From: a virus
IMG/VR virus record: IMGVR_UViG_3300037189_005898
Location: 1 to 60,532 of that record
Direction: 5' to 3' (one strand)
Length of the DNA: 60,532 bases
The notes beneath the pieces are model-generated. The model did not search any database, was not told where the DNA came from, and was given only the letters and a program-made list of their open reading frames with translations. The position numbers and the translations under genes were made by a program. Positions 38,401-44,380 of the stretch are shown here, piece after piece. Within the stretch, counting starts at the first letter, position 1, and each line of letters opens with the position of its first letter.

Positions 38401-38871
38401 TTGAATCGCTGACTGTTGACCGAATACTGTAATTGTGTCGGGACCGTAAGGTAACCAATAGTACTGTTGAAAATTAGAAAATTTATCCCAATCAATATGG
38501 GGATTCCAACTGTAAAATTCTTGTTTATTCAGCCGACTATGATTTTTAGTATTACTGCCTAACACATAAAGATCATTTATATAATCTTGATAATCTTTAA
38601 AAAATGTATAATTTCCTAGCTCATCTTGAACTGTAAATCCTGGTTCGAGTTGATAATTTTGTCGAGTAGTACCGGCTGCATTTATATAAATGTCATCCCC
38701 TACACTAGCCTTAGCATTCTTTCTTCCTGCATATCCATTAACTTTTTTTATAGTTCCTGGTTGTACTAACTGATCAAGAGTTGCTTGTAAAAACTTCTTG
38801 TTAGCATCGGATTGATAAATGTTAGGAATTAGTTTGGATGTTAATCCATTGTTGTTTTTTTGAGATGCCAT
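23425..38871 (-). CDS. giant virion structural protein (5148 aa), at the gene 7 position
   Basis: A single intact frame of 5148 codons, a quarter of the window. It lies where T4-like phages have gene 7/8 baseplate wedge genes, directly downstream of gene 6. The N-terminus has SKLIPNIYQSDANKKFLQATLDQL and SWNPHIDWDKFSNFQQYYWLPYGPDTI (about 117-145), a start shared by large structural proteins of marine T4-like phages. Residues about 1420-1840 contain several CBM5/12-like modules (W..Y..G.VV.YNG..Y), and one recurs near 5000. Residues about 2200-2860 look like a seven-bladed-type propeller (SPDGAWLAIGSP, SEDGIWVAIGSPYK). Eight or so copies of a GSGY..AP beta repeat lie at about 2419-3672. Likely a baseplate-attached, receptor-facing component. 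Confidence 0.7.
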   Translation of the reverse strand: MASQKNNNGLTSKLIPNIYQSDANKKFLQATLDQLVQPGTIKKVNGYAGRKNAKASVGDDIYINAAGTTRQNYQLEPGFTVQDELGNYTFFKDYQDYINDLYVLGSNTKNHSRLNKQEFYSWNPHIDWDKFSNFQQYYWLPYGPDTITVFGQQSAIQSTIKVSIENEGTNFQWMFSSDALVPNPTIKLYRGQTYVFEIDSIGNPFTIATVRSNDVEYLYQTPGLDGNKVFQGTITFTVPADAPSLLYYFSDTDLDASGVFEILSIEENTYLDVEKDLLGKTSYTLPNGVTLSNGMKIKFIGNITPETYSKGQYYVEGVGTGIVLTEESSLEIIAPYTTDTTILFDSDLFDSLPFSSASSYAGTLDYITINRSSQDKNPWSRYNRWFHKDVIEVSAALNGNVPSLDQTARAVRPIIEFESNLQLYNFGNKSVVDVDVIDNFTTDAFSIIEGSLGYNIDGVDLVQGYLVIFTADPDPFVKDNVYEVQFVSVNGVQQIHLALHSTPSENDSVIVKSGIKNQSITYWYNGTDWIYAQQKTKANQQPLFDIFNSDGISFSDTTIYTGSTFKGSAVFSYAVGSSSNDPSLGFPLLYKNINNIGDIVFNFNLVSDTFVYKLSGDIVTVDISIGYLKQIQTTASVFVNGWITNSVTMTQGAVRIYKNSEITNNFDIDIFDNINDLDDLVVKVYVNGIRLESTEWSISDGVIYKYVELLTDVTTADVLTIKAYAAQPINKNGFYEIPLNLQNNPLNNEITTFTLGEVLDHVESIVENVPNFSGSYPGFGNLRDLGQISKYGTKFVQHSGPASLSLYHITNKTNNVIRAIEKSRNDYVAFKRAFINAATGLSEDLSVVESVDYILRKINENKPKTGPYYFSDMVPYGAAIVSDIPVLDYRIKTYPLTDPFSLDVLSYKSVLIYRNGTQLLYNTDYIFDSDNSNFIMLDTSPLANGDVLTTYEYDSTNGSFVPETPTKLGFWPAYEPKILLDNTLLTPRELIQGHDGSLTLTYGDYRDDLLLELEKRIFNNIKISYNTEIFDVYDFIPGYNRTTDYSLSEFNSTLSPYFYEWIGLTNSDFTTPFSFDTSNSFTYNYAGHYAPNGEATPGFWRGIYRWMFDTDHPNETPWEMLGFTSEPTWWTSVYGPAPYTSNNLILWNDLSEGIVRAPGSTTSVRTKFIRPILKTNIPVDENGELLSPYSAGLALGTITDATSGSYVFGDISPVETAWRRSSYYPYTVLLASTLLQPSKTIGIFLDRSRVTRNPAGQLVYADTMLRIQPSTLALSSVYSSSVNVQTAGLINFIVNYVLDDTLESYAAYKTDLTNINCQLSYRLGAFTSKEKFDIILDSRTPLSASNSVFVPKENYNLHLNKSSPINRIIYSGVIITRLADGFVINGYSKVQPYFNYYSYYDTGIVVNIGGISESYVNWTAGESYYPGQVVQYNRQFYRTISSQILVTSFDPTGYVLLKSLPINGGVNSNFRSKWNRKESLVLPYGTKLEKIQDVVDFLLGHGEYLKDQGFIFEDFNPNLPDICNWETSAKEFLFWTTQNWSSVQDKWTEWTPNIDIEYNEIVRYNGEYYQALQKIPATSSVPVNNLSVSGEEGDYRLYADDVLGVYIGMLVTGPGVEAGALVQSVTGHGPYVINLTENNIGTVTQASFVGFFNTNLYENLPGLDTVGSAVISLSPAAGQITFLADLAVVESVTDPFNSYSIFKVDGTPISPQFIDSYRNGNVVSYRANNNDGIYAATFYLIQQEQILLLDNVTMFNDTIYNPETGYRQERIKISGYVSSEWYGGFDVPGFIVDQAIVKNWEAWQDYALGDTVLYQQYYYSANRFVPGVDVFKIAEPDGVINWIKLSSAPASKLIPNWSYKATQFTDFYSLDSDNFDADQQSLAQHLIGYQKRQYLENLIQDSVGEFKFYQGMIYDKGTQNAFNKLFGVLNSENADSLQFYEEWAIRVGQYGSAEGFEEIEFVLDEEEFNKRNPQGFELVSRLDEEHSDFVNRLSPNEIYLKPLNYSSNPWPTISNYRPYLRSAGYVRPGEVSASIASIDNIIDIDIATLVDGDYIWCGFEGPSWNVYRFTNTKNKVTELTYSSNKLNITFSHNHELRAGDYVGIRESGGFDGFYKITDMNPVTIIISTTLTTAPLVPYEGLNDIVIFRFNSQRASSIDTANSSIPQEIKSGELLWTDDNGSGIWSTWQNDTVYADSEIKFSLPKAGLGFGREIAITSDGSLAAISTKTGQTFIYHKSSPSSSWIQRDTIDAPEISKSDVFGNNSNEFVQLAEVLAMSPDGAWLAIGSPTASNAATIQKTYYKAVDILAGTNSGLAGQGAVSLYKKDANNIFTLVDTILSPSPTAGELFGSSLVFKQTTQSNNFVSYNLLVGAKGFNSGIGRVYEIKYQQLVQATASYNPNGSSNNGIVGINVDSPGSGFLTNPIVIIAAPTDSGGVQATATCTIGVASARLIQAGSGYLVGDLLTVTGGSSTQPAILRVTAINTNIQKGNIGAVLGVSIVNAGKYTVAPTLTNIVTGGTGTNVRFAIEVGISSFTVTNPGGGYIEKPFVSFSGTGSGAVATTVLGSVVTLSSTSGIAPGMSITGTGFTNNQTVTSVVNSTAIVISSAASSIPSGNLNFSIVQWNYNTSSYISAPNGQKAFGSSLSSAVLGNVLAVGAIGVPFDGTYNSEVVGRVNLYQNNGTAWTLIQSPIVGGEYGFSKGLSVSEDGIWVAIGSPYKLKKYSNQGQVDLYYNDTGTFNFYQEVENINPQVNGLFGAGVAWMNGSNTMVVYSQNSDIETLEIFDSGNTIFDGNSTKFKSIVRNNGRIDVYDRYNLNFIYGETLRDLAELNSEYGDGFAVGSNNILIGAPSATVNNLIAGRVFGYGKKSNAYSWTILHHEIPKVNLTKFKRALIYDKTNSSLVSYIDIIDPMQGKIPGPAEQEIRYKSFYDPAIYSIGNATVNVSEGQAWTDAQVGQLWWDLRTAKFIDAHDNDVVYRNNSWALLFPGASIDIYEWVSSSYTPSQWNKLADTVSGLSQNISGQSLYDDTVYSSTQSYNNVSKTYKTTYYFWVKNKTIVPNLKNRSLSASDAANLIGNPRGAGYKFLALTGSNSFSLANVKPLLNDKNMVLSVEYWTIDNPEHALVHRQYAIINNDKNTVLPELIEQKWFDSLCGKDQNGRVVPDVKLPPKLKYGIEFRPRQGMFVNRSEALKQFIEEVNRTLISYQITTNKNISALDLYELPPSDLTGLYDIVKDTDYDLRFVNVGNFSLPSLVAVITEGRITGVTIVSAGSGYINAPYITVSGDGEGAILKAQINAFGQLIGVTIVDPGQGYNEENTMLGIRSYSVLVHSDSGSQGYWSIYTFDLTTRVWSRIQTQSYDVRPYWSYADWYDTNYNQYTVVDYSVNTFTGLYGINSKIGELVKVKTTNNGTWMILEKYAESESIDWTQRYKPIAVEKGTIQFNSILYNLTDTVYGYDGALYDDLNFDNSANQELRIILDAIKNDILIDDLRQAYLNLFFSSVRYAISEQTSVDWIFKTSFIKADHLVGPLKQPVNYQPDNLSDFESYISEVKPYRTKIREYVDNYSNLDLGSTAVTDFDLPPQYQSGAIVPILTGYSNDNVTVDNAIIDSVYPWAFWNDNHSYKVIELRIVDAGSGYITAPEVIIESGSGAGATAKTFITNGSIRTVVLLTSGSGYLSAPTVVLNGGVTDGGRKARIIAVIGDGVVRKTTVGVKFDRLSKTYSLIELEKIETITASASKLQYTLPWAPDIRLGTHSVTVNGIPVISDDYALSVKTSNSLGYTSYSGLITFDNSFTAGSVIKVSYLINWSLLHASDRVQYYYTPETGQPGKELAQLMSGVDYGGVIVNSFGFETNYGWDSSSLFSDVWDGTDSSFTDYITVVDADTHTFNLPYLPATGTNLNIYYSEYFSETYAGDGVQTQFTFDIRQQTPVASVSCSSNILLPYSATFQGLGIAITNVIGSGSSIVVSFATRSEIPFSLNQIISISNIATTVNSLQSYSHYNGIYTVTFATNHSITLIGTDTAQYASGGTISLVNETLVALDSTMDLDAGMKLIRTNAGYNTVIGEIKTVINSTLVTLVQSLESKSVAVLTTSSVSAGATVLSFRSTSSLISGSTVVGGPIGILDNVTMTILSGTQITLSSSLTSAVDAGTSFTFTYTPIPDTGETVLITYNAKGSNKLQLDSIDNIQLKDKVSLVGTDLTLFAYSTTVSTILNNNILELDHVLYDTVVSAETVLFERTLTINPKTSVAGVGVVTLLDPINTGETLTISSNLAPVRIDDENYGTLNQTNADAVMLTVVADGESRQVDIPGTFVVNDFDKFIIRQSTSDGSIEPLTSSFDTKIDGGNMAYTSASGLLADDITIDGDGFVTPMTSYFPEEVVPGQVVDALAIKVFDKPSGGSAEILVQKYLADGETFEFNIGQIPNSSSAVIVKTTVADVTTILTETTDYIVDYKNQTIVFVNLPDIDTLVSIYSIGFSGTDILVFDYFVGDGHTKEFVTQAKWISSFTSGTYVDGNSVDNLTFETDDTYDSAHRIGFRLVDAPAVGSIIAYIFVAGATQTFAITSKQIIPTDGTLTYALDNIVGDALPNETTMIVRVDQTILPRPKNSYFTIANNQLVYTVDPGLFTPYKVRSEDVAVIVGGVILKNSVDYLLDVAGIQITLYETTYLKYVDQAMIISIKTQAGYFYIPPANRFTPPYIQFSHPYDNTSTVEIISSYRNNVLGMATKDLNVNPKLALVPDTQEYFEYQNIFGGIIKLDDAVRNENYVWVTKNGKLLTPSLDYILNSDFRTLKLAVSPNTADNITILTFSSNIITSGISYMQFKDMLNRTSYTRLSLNKRTQLASDLRATDKIITVVDASNFDIPNPAANKPGIVEIRGERIEYFTLDGNVLGQLRRGVLGTGVSKIHKSGSYVQDIGTAETIPYTDTTNTQQIVSTGSNTITTNVKPIKSSSIWSYQTGFTSVIPTGFGQSNDIEVFVGGYDISIWSETTSYVINDIVSYNGYDYKCTTDHISSSSFAKDKTNWKFFISNIRLQKQPYEVYNVNQAPNSPAGDVQFDADFSVDGVNNSIRLTTALKENVVVTVVQRKGKDWDSTVNIIDDTGQIAEFLKATPGAWYTGIENYSLSVNTNATFDNSDITFDNSHNTFDQGS

Positions 38872-38874
38872 GTA

Positions 38875-41800
38875 TTAAATTCCGTATGTTGAACTTGTTA
38901 AAACTTGACTAGATGCAATATTTGACGATACGATCGTGCCTGGAATAGCTTTGATAGACGTAGCAGTCACTCCTGAAATAATAACAACATCTTCCACTGT
39001 AGCTGTGCTTATGAATAGCTGATTGCTAGTGCTACTAATTTCAAATAAACTACCAAAATTTTGAGTTCCTTGTTTAGGTACAATCAAAAATGTTGAAATA
39101 TAAGGAGTTAGCTGATTCATTACATAAGTCGATAACTCTGTAAAATAAAATGTGTCGCCAAAGTTCCAATTTTCAAGTGCAAAAAACTGATTAATTGCCG
39201 AAATAACTCGTGTTTGTACATCATTATCCGAAATAACTTGACCCGGGGTCTTAATTACTTGAAACATTGCTTGTAAAGAAGGATCGGCATTGGTGCCAAA
39301 CAAAGGTGTATATTTTACCGGATGATAGACTATCTCGTCACTGATAGACTTAACTAGATTTAATTTTGGATCCAATAAATCAAACAATTCAGCACTGCTA
39401 GGAGGCAACGGTTCTGAATTTATTGCACCTGATATCCATTGTCTATAGTAAGTGTCATAGCTCTTTGTTAATACATATATGTCAACTATATTGCTTGATC
39501 CAGGATCTACGCGAGATTCATAATCTGCATTATGTACATATTGAAACTTTAAGTCGTCTCTTCCTGCATAGACCTTATAATCTAAACTTACTAAAAAAGT
39601 TGACGATATTGCATTAAATTTCTTCACCGTATCAGTATCGATAAAATAAAAATACTGGCCATCTGTATACTGAGATAGTTCCCCAACATAGCTTTGTGAA
39701 AGAAAAATCTTCACAATACCATCATTTTTTACATATCTATAATCTTCTTGGCCTTCTGTAATTGTATACCGTTCTTGAACAATATAGGATGGTACAGAAT
39801 TACTATATACAATATCTCTAAATGAATCAGGATTATCTGTAGAACCGTTTGTTTCATTTTCAGCAAACGACACTACAAGTTTACTATTATCTTTAAAGCC
39901 ATCGAGACCTAAATAAGAATCAACTATATCCCATTTTTTATCTATAGTAAATGGAGTTAAACTACTTGGTTGATTATTGATGCTGAGTACTGTAATTTGA
40001 TCCTTTACTACTGTATTATTTGTAGAATCATAGATTTTTTTACTATTATCAAAGTAAAAACTTATCTGCTTAGAACTTTCAAAAACGTATCGTTGCTGAC
40101 GCGAACTTACTGTATATGTCACATTATCTGTAGTAAACAATAATAGCCAGCTAGCATCTGTTTGCGTATTAGTTGTATCGCCTTGTTTAGATAAAGAAAA
40201 CAACGATGCAGCATTTAGATTAGTTTCGTAAATAATTTGCCAAGCTCGTGTTAAAGAATTGTACGTAAGACCAAATGGTTGATTTGAAAAAATTAAATCG
40301 ACCATCTTTGTAATTATTGACGAACCAATAGTAGTATTCCATGTAGGAATAATCTCAGTTACAATGGCACCTGTTGGGATTTCTTTGTTGAAACCAATCG
40401 GACCGAATCCTGTAGATAATAATCCAGTACCCGACGCTGTGCCATCATCTGTTAAATTTATACATTCAGCCCAAATAGACTGAACTGCACCAGTCACTGT
40501 AGCCGTACCTGCTGTAATAATATTATAATTAGTTGTGTCAAAGTAGTAGCCAGTCGGTGCAGTAAATTGAACTAACGCACCAACTTGAAGATACTGAAGA
40601 TTAGTTGCAGTAAAATCGCCTACTTTGATTGGAATACTATTAGTAGTGCCGCCTATATAACCTGTTGACATTGTTCTATCTGCAGTTTTTTGATACCAGG
40701 CAATGTTTAAACTTGCGGTTAACGAAACTTGATAGTTTCCATAATAAAAATTCCTTAAGTTAGAATCTTTTAATATAGTAAAGATATCATTGTATATTGT
40801 ACCTTGAATATCTACTTTTGTAAGATACGTGAATAATAACTTAGTCAGATATTTTTCTGTATAAACTATACCATCGCTACCGAATAAAGTGGTGGAACTG
40901 TATTGACCACTAGGATCAATTAAATCAAAATATCTGCTTATACCGCTACTAACTCGATTAACTGCTTGTATTTTTAAAACCTGTGTACTGGCCGACAAAG
41001 GACTTATATTATAGTCCTCTGCTGTAATCATTCTATTTTGTGTATAATAACTTTGTGGAGCATTAGCTTGGATACTGGCATTGGATTCCGATGCTGATGC
41101 ATTACTAACGGAGTTTGAAAGGCTTAAATTAATTGTTAATGTTTCTGATTGATTCGTAGCACTAGTATAAGGAAACGATATTGTTATATTGCTAAGGTCG
41201 GCAGGATTTATAGTATAATCCAGATTATTACTAACTCTATAGTAAACTTTAAATGTACCAACTGGAAGTTTTCCAAAAATTCCATTACTAAATTGCAAAC
41301 TGACTGTATCCCCAGTTCGTGTAATTACCGCATAAATATTTTTTATCTGCTGATTAATACTATTATAGATAATATTATTGCCTTGAAGGGCAGGAACTTG
41401 AGTCCATAAGTCACTTTCAACACCTGTCTTGTTCACACTATATAACCATACATCGGTATTGTTAATGTTTGGTGTATCAATATCGACCGATTCGTGACTA
41501 TTTGGCTGATCAATTGTAAATGATCCTTGGTTTAATGTTCCCTGTGTGAAATGTAGAAAGAAACCGTTTGACGAACTTCCGGCACCCCTGCCGTCGTCTT
41601 TGTAAACACATGCTAATGGATTTCCAATCTTAGGCGATTCTTCGTAAATATAATTTTGACTACTAAAGGTTGTACTAGTAATCTCAAAATTCATCGATTG
41701 TCCAGAAACTACCTTACTAAAGTTGAATACAGGGATACCAGCTATCTTGCTATTAAATCTATACTGTTGCGTTGGCACCCCATAGATGTTTGCACTATCA

Positions 41801-42321
41801 GATGGATTTCCAAATTTTTGAGTTGTAGGAAATGCAGCGTTCATTACACTGATAAACTGATCATACCAATTGGTATTGCTCGAGTCATTCCATGCAATAG
41901 TTTGATTACTTAAATTACGACCACTAGAATCTAACACATCTTCAGTAGTCTGAACACTAGTAAATTTTAGTAGTCCACTAGCAGCATTATTGCGTTGTGC
42001 ATTATAGGCAACTAATCTAGCAAGTCTTAAGATGCTATCTCGTCTTTCAGATAACTCTAAAAAATTATCTCGAGCATTTAAATCAATGCGATAACTAATA
42101 CTTTGACCTAAGAACGCTATCAAATCTATTAAGGCAAGATATTCCGAACTTTCAATGTAATCATTATAGTCTTCTGGATAATTTGTTCTAATATAATCGA
42201 TCATTGTGCGGCGAAGATTTTCAAAATCATAACTTTGAAAATCAGCATTTCTGAAAGATTGATAAATCTTTGTCCAATCTTGGGCAATTAATAGATTGTT
42301 TTGTCTTGAGGTTGATGTCAT
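38875..42321 (-). CDS. 6: baseplate wedge protein gp6
   Basis: 1148 residues, longer than T4 gp6 (660). The N-terminal DWTKIYQSFRNADFQSYDFENLRRTMIDYIRTNYPEDYNDYIES, then LIDLIAFLGQSISYRIDLNARDNFL, and the region LARLVAYNAQRNNAASGL match gp6 wedge proteins of T4-like phages. The extra length lies in a beta-rich middle and in the region of about 600-900. It lies 46 nt from gene 25 and 3 nt from the giant gene. A late promoter lies 19 nt ahead of its ATG at 42321. Confidence 0.85.
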   Translation of the reverse strand: MTSTSRQNNLLIAQDWTKIYQSFRNADFQSYDFENLRRTMIDYIRTNYPEDYNDYIESSEYLALIDLIAFLGQSISYRIDLNARDNFLELSERRDSILRLARLVAYNAQRNNAASGLLKFTSVQTTEDVLDSSGRNLSNQTIAWNDSSNTNWYDQFISVMNAAFPTTQKFGNPSDSANIYGVPTQQYRFNSKIAGIPVFNFSKVVSGQSMNFEITSTTFSSQNYIYEESPKIGNPLACVYKDDGRGAGSSSNGFFLHFTQGTLNQGSFTIDQPNSHESVDIDTPNINNTDVWLYSVNKTGVESDLWTQVPALQGNNIIYNSINQQIKNIYAVITRTGDTVSLQFSNGIFGKLPVGTFKVYYRVSNNLDYTINPADLSNITISFPYTSATNQSETLTINLSLSNSVSNASASESNASIQANAPQSYYTQNRMITAEDYNISPLSASTQVLKIQAVNRVSSGISRYFDLIDPSGQYSSTTLFGSDGIVYTEKYLTKLLFTYLTKVDIQGTIYNDIFTILKDSNLRNFYYGNYQVSLTASLNIAWYQKTADRTMSTGYIGGTTNSIPIKVGDFTATNLQYLQVGALVQFTAPTGYYFDTTNYNIITAGTATVTGAVQSIWAECINLTDDGTASGTGLLSTGFGPIGFNKEIPTGAIVTEIIPTWNTTIGSSIITKMVDLIFSNQPFGLTYNSLTRAWQIIYETNLNAASLFSLSKQGDTTNTQTDASWLLLFTTDNVTYTVSSRQQRYVFESSKQISFYFDNSKKIYDSTNNTVVKDQITVLSINNQPSSLTPFTIDKKWDIVDSYLGLDGFKDNSKLVVSFAENETNGSTDNPDSFRDIVYSNSVPSYIVQERYTITEGQEDYRYVKNDGIVKIFLSQSYVGELSQYTDGQYFYFIDTDTVKKFNAISSTFLVSLDYKVYAGRDDLKFQYVHNADYESRVDPGSSNIVDIYVLTKSYDTYYRQWISGAINSEPLPPSSAELFDLLDPKLNLVKSISDEIVYHPVKYTPLFGTNADPSLQAMFQVIKTPGQVISDNDVQTRVISAINQFFALENWNFGDTFYFTELSTYVMNQLTPYISTFLIVPKQGTQNFGSLFEISSTSNQLFISTATVEDVVIISGVTATSIKAIPGTIVSSNIASSQVLTSSTYGI

Positions 42322-42339
42322 TTTTTATCTCTATATCAC

Positions 42340-42346
42340 TATTTAT
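42340..42346 (-). promoter_or_regulatory. T4-type late promoter
   Basis: AATAAATAGTG on the minus strand; ATAAATA core, 19 nt ahead of the ATG at 42321. It drives gene 6 and probably the giant gene. Confidence 0.75.
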
Positions 42347-42367
42347 TTTTTGAAATATCTGCGTATT

Positions 42368-42817
42368 TTATCCTGTCAACAGACCATTTGTTTGATCAAA
42401 TTGAAGTTGAATCTGTTCTTGAACATTGTAAAGCAAATATTCAATAACACACTCAATTTGTACTCCCGTTTCATAAGATGTAATTATTACCTGATTCGCT
42501 TTTATTCTAGGATCAGAATTTATAATATCTTCAACATTTCTCTGAATAGTATTTTTTAAATCATCTGTTAATGGTTCGAATAATAGTTCCCAGATAACAC
42601 AGCCGAAGCGAGGATTCATTAATCTTTCGCCTTGTCTTATATGAAAATGATTTAATAAATCCTGTTTAATTAATTCAAAATCAAAAAGTTTAAAATTCCT
42701 GGTATCCGGACTTATTGTACTAAATCCTTTGTACATTTGACTTCGTACCGGATTTGTTTTATAGCTATTACTGTATGGAACAACAATCTTGTTGTATAAT
42801 TTTGCGTTTGAGCTCAC
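42368..42817 (-). CDS. 25: baseplate wedge protein gp25
   Basis: 149 residues with the gp25/GpW-type lysozyme-like fold signature: LLNHFHIRQGERLMNPRFGCVIWELLFEPLTDDLKNTI, then EDIINSDPRIKANQVIIT and a strand-rich end. It is an inner wedge component linking the hub to the wedges and contacting the sheath in T4-like phages. T4 gp25 has 132 residues, so the length fits. It lies 9 nt after gene 5 and ahead of gene 6. Confidence 0.88.
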   Translation of the reverse strand: MSSNAKLYNKIVVPYSNSYKTNPVRSQMYKGFSTISPDTRNFKLFDFELIKQDLLNHFHIRQGERLMNPRFGCVIWELLFEPLTDDLKNTIQRNVEDIINSDPRIKANQVIITSYETGVQIECVIEYLLYNVQEQIQLQFDQTNGLLTG

Positions 42818-42826
42818 TGTTTTTCC

Positions 42827-44380
42827 TTATTTTTTTACAGCATCTCTTCTGAATGTATCCACCGATGTTGTATATTTTCCAAACATCGATGGTACTGTAA
42901 TGTCCGCTTCATTTCGATCAGTTTTACTAGATACAAACATAGCAGGATTTAAATTTTCATGATGCGGCCAAGGTTCTTGTAAAGGCACACGATTCATTAT
43001 AGAAAGCAAAGCGGTAGCACCTTCTGAATCTGGAATTTTATGTTTAGACAATGTAGATGCAGGAGTAGCTTGATTTGCCGAACTACTGCTATTCCAATAA
43101 ATTCTTCCCGCAGTAGCGTAAATTTTTGAGCTTCGAAAATCAATTCTGCTGCCCGATGTAATATAAGTATGCCCTTGTGTCAACACATCAAGGTTTCCAA
43201 GTGTTGTAATTTTTTGATCTTTTGCAACTACTAAATTTAAATTTCCATTAATTTCTTCTGTTTTGTTTCCTGCTGCATGTACATTAAAATTTCTGCCGGC
43301 TTCTAAATTAATATCTCGATCTGCTCTGAAATTTAAATCTTGTTCTGAGTGAATACTAATACTGTCTTTAGCATAGATGTCAATTTTTCCATTACTGGTT
43401 AATTCTATCCAAGTAGTACCCTTAGCATTACCAATATAAATTAAATCTTCTGAATTATGTAATAGTATCTGATGGCCGGTTCTAGTACGTATTCTCACAC
43501 ATTCGTTGTGTGGAATTGTAGGATCATCAGGTATAGTGTCGCCTTGCTCGATAGCTGCATACTCAGGAGGCGTTGTTGATGCAGGACCTTTTCTTAAAAA
43601 TGCCGAATCACCGTCATCCATAACAAATGTTGTCCCGCCAAGGCGACTTACTTGCTTATTAATTTTATCACCTGGAGGACCGACATCTCCACGCGGTGCA
43701 TTTTCTCTCTTATCAATTGGTCCAGGTGTACTAATACCAAACACCATGCTCGGTAATTCTCGTCGAGATGAACTACTAGTCAGGCCACGTGTATCATCAT
43801 ATACTAATCCTTGGTCAGTTAAAATTTGTGCTAACGGATGTATTGGTTTAGCAACTGTCGTAGGATCGGAAATTGTTGTACCTTGTGGTACTGCACGTTT
43901 ATTATATTCTGCTACTGGTAATCTTTGTATTTCATTAGTGCCAGCAAATTTGTCGGTTCTATAAATTTGAGGATTAGTAAGCTCTGTCGCTGCTATTCCT
44001 GGGGTCATAAAATTTACTCCCTCGTCAGGAACAAATCCTATCCAGTAACCTCTTTTAGCATTACCATTAATGAATATTACTATACCAACTGTTCCAACAT
44101 CAGGCGGAATCATCCACATGCCGTACGACTTTTGTGTGTAGTCGTATCCTGAATCACTTGTATTATAATCTACACTAGTTTGTCCCCAGAACGGACTAAC
44201 CATACTCACAGGGTGTGTTATTCCGTCTAATAATTCTCCACTTACATTACGTAAAATTTGAACTTCTAATTTACCCATGTAACTAGGCTCAAGGTGGCTA
44301 ACAATTTTAGCCAACACTGGAAACGGACTTAATTCTGGTTGTCCCGAAGGTACATAATTATTTGTTTTTACATTAATCAT
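42827..44380 (-). CDS. 5: baseplate central spike gp5-like (no lysozyme domain seen)
   Basis: 517 residues. The N-terminal OB-fold region has FPVLAKIVSHLEPSYMGKLEVQILRN and GMWMIPPDVGTVGIVIFINGNAKRGYWIGFVPD, as in T4 gp5 and VgrG. The C-terminal half repeats short beta-helix strands (IYAKDSISIHSEQDLNFRADRDINLEAGRNFNVHAAGNK) like the needle of the spike. Between them, at about 180-270, lies SSSSRRELPSMVFGISTPG and VSRLGGTTFVMDDGDSAF, not the muramidase domain of T4 gp5; I saw no lysozyme motif. It is the central piercing spike of the tail; its peptidoglycan-degrading activity, if any, must be elsewhere. ATGA overlap with the upstream gene. Confidence 0.82.
   Translation of the reverse strand: MINVKTNNYVPSGQPELSPFPVLAKIVSHLEPSYMGKLEVQILRNVSGELLDGITHPVSMVSPFWGQTSVDYNTSDSGYDYTQKSYGMWMIPPDVGTVGIVIFINGNAKRGYWIGFVPDEGVNFMTPGIAATELTNPQIYRTDKFAGTNEIQRLPVAEYNKRAVPQGTTISDPTTVAKPIHPLAQILTDQGLVYDDTRGLTSSSSRRELPSMVFGISTPGPIDKRENAPRGDVGPPGDKINKQVSRLGGTTFVMDDGDSAFLRKGPASTTPPEYAAIEQGDTIPDDPTIPHNECVRIRTRTGHQILLHNSEDLIYIGNAKGTTWIELTSNGKIDIYAKDSISIHSEQDLNFRADRDINLEAGRNFNVHAAGNKTEEINGNLNLVVAKDQKITTLGNLDVLTQGHTYITSGSRIDFRSSKIYATAGRIYWNSSSSANQATPASTLSKHKIPDSEGATALLSIMNRVPLQEPWPHHENLNPAMFVSSKTDRNEADITVPSMFGKYTTSVDTFRRDAVKK

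Noticed and set aside
23425-38871. Plus-strand open frames (70-103 residues) inside the giant gene and other long minus genes
   Set aside because: Low-complexity shadows of minus-strand coding, without start sites or promoters.
43506-43964. 152-residue plus-strand frame in gene 5
   Set aside because: Antisense to a well-supported baseplate gene, no signal in front.
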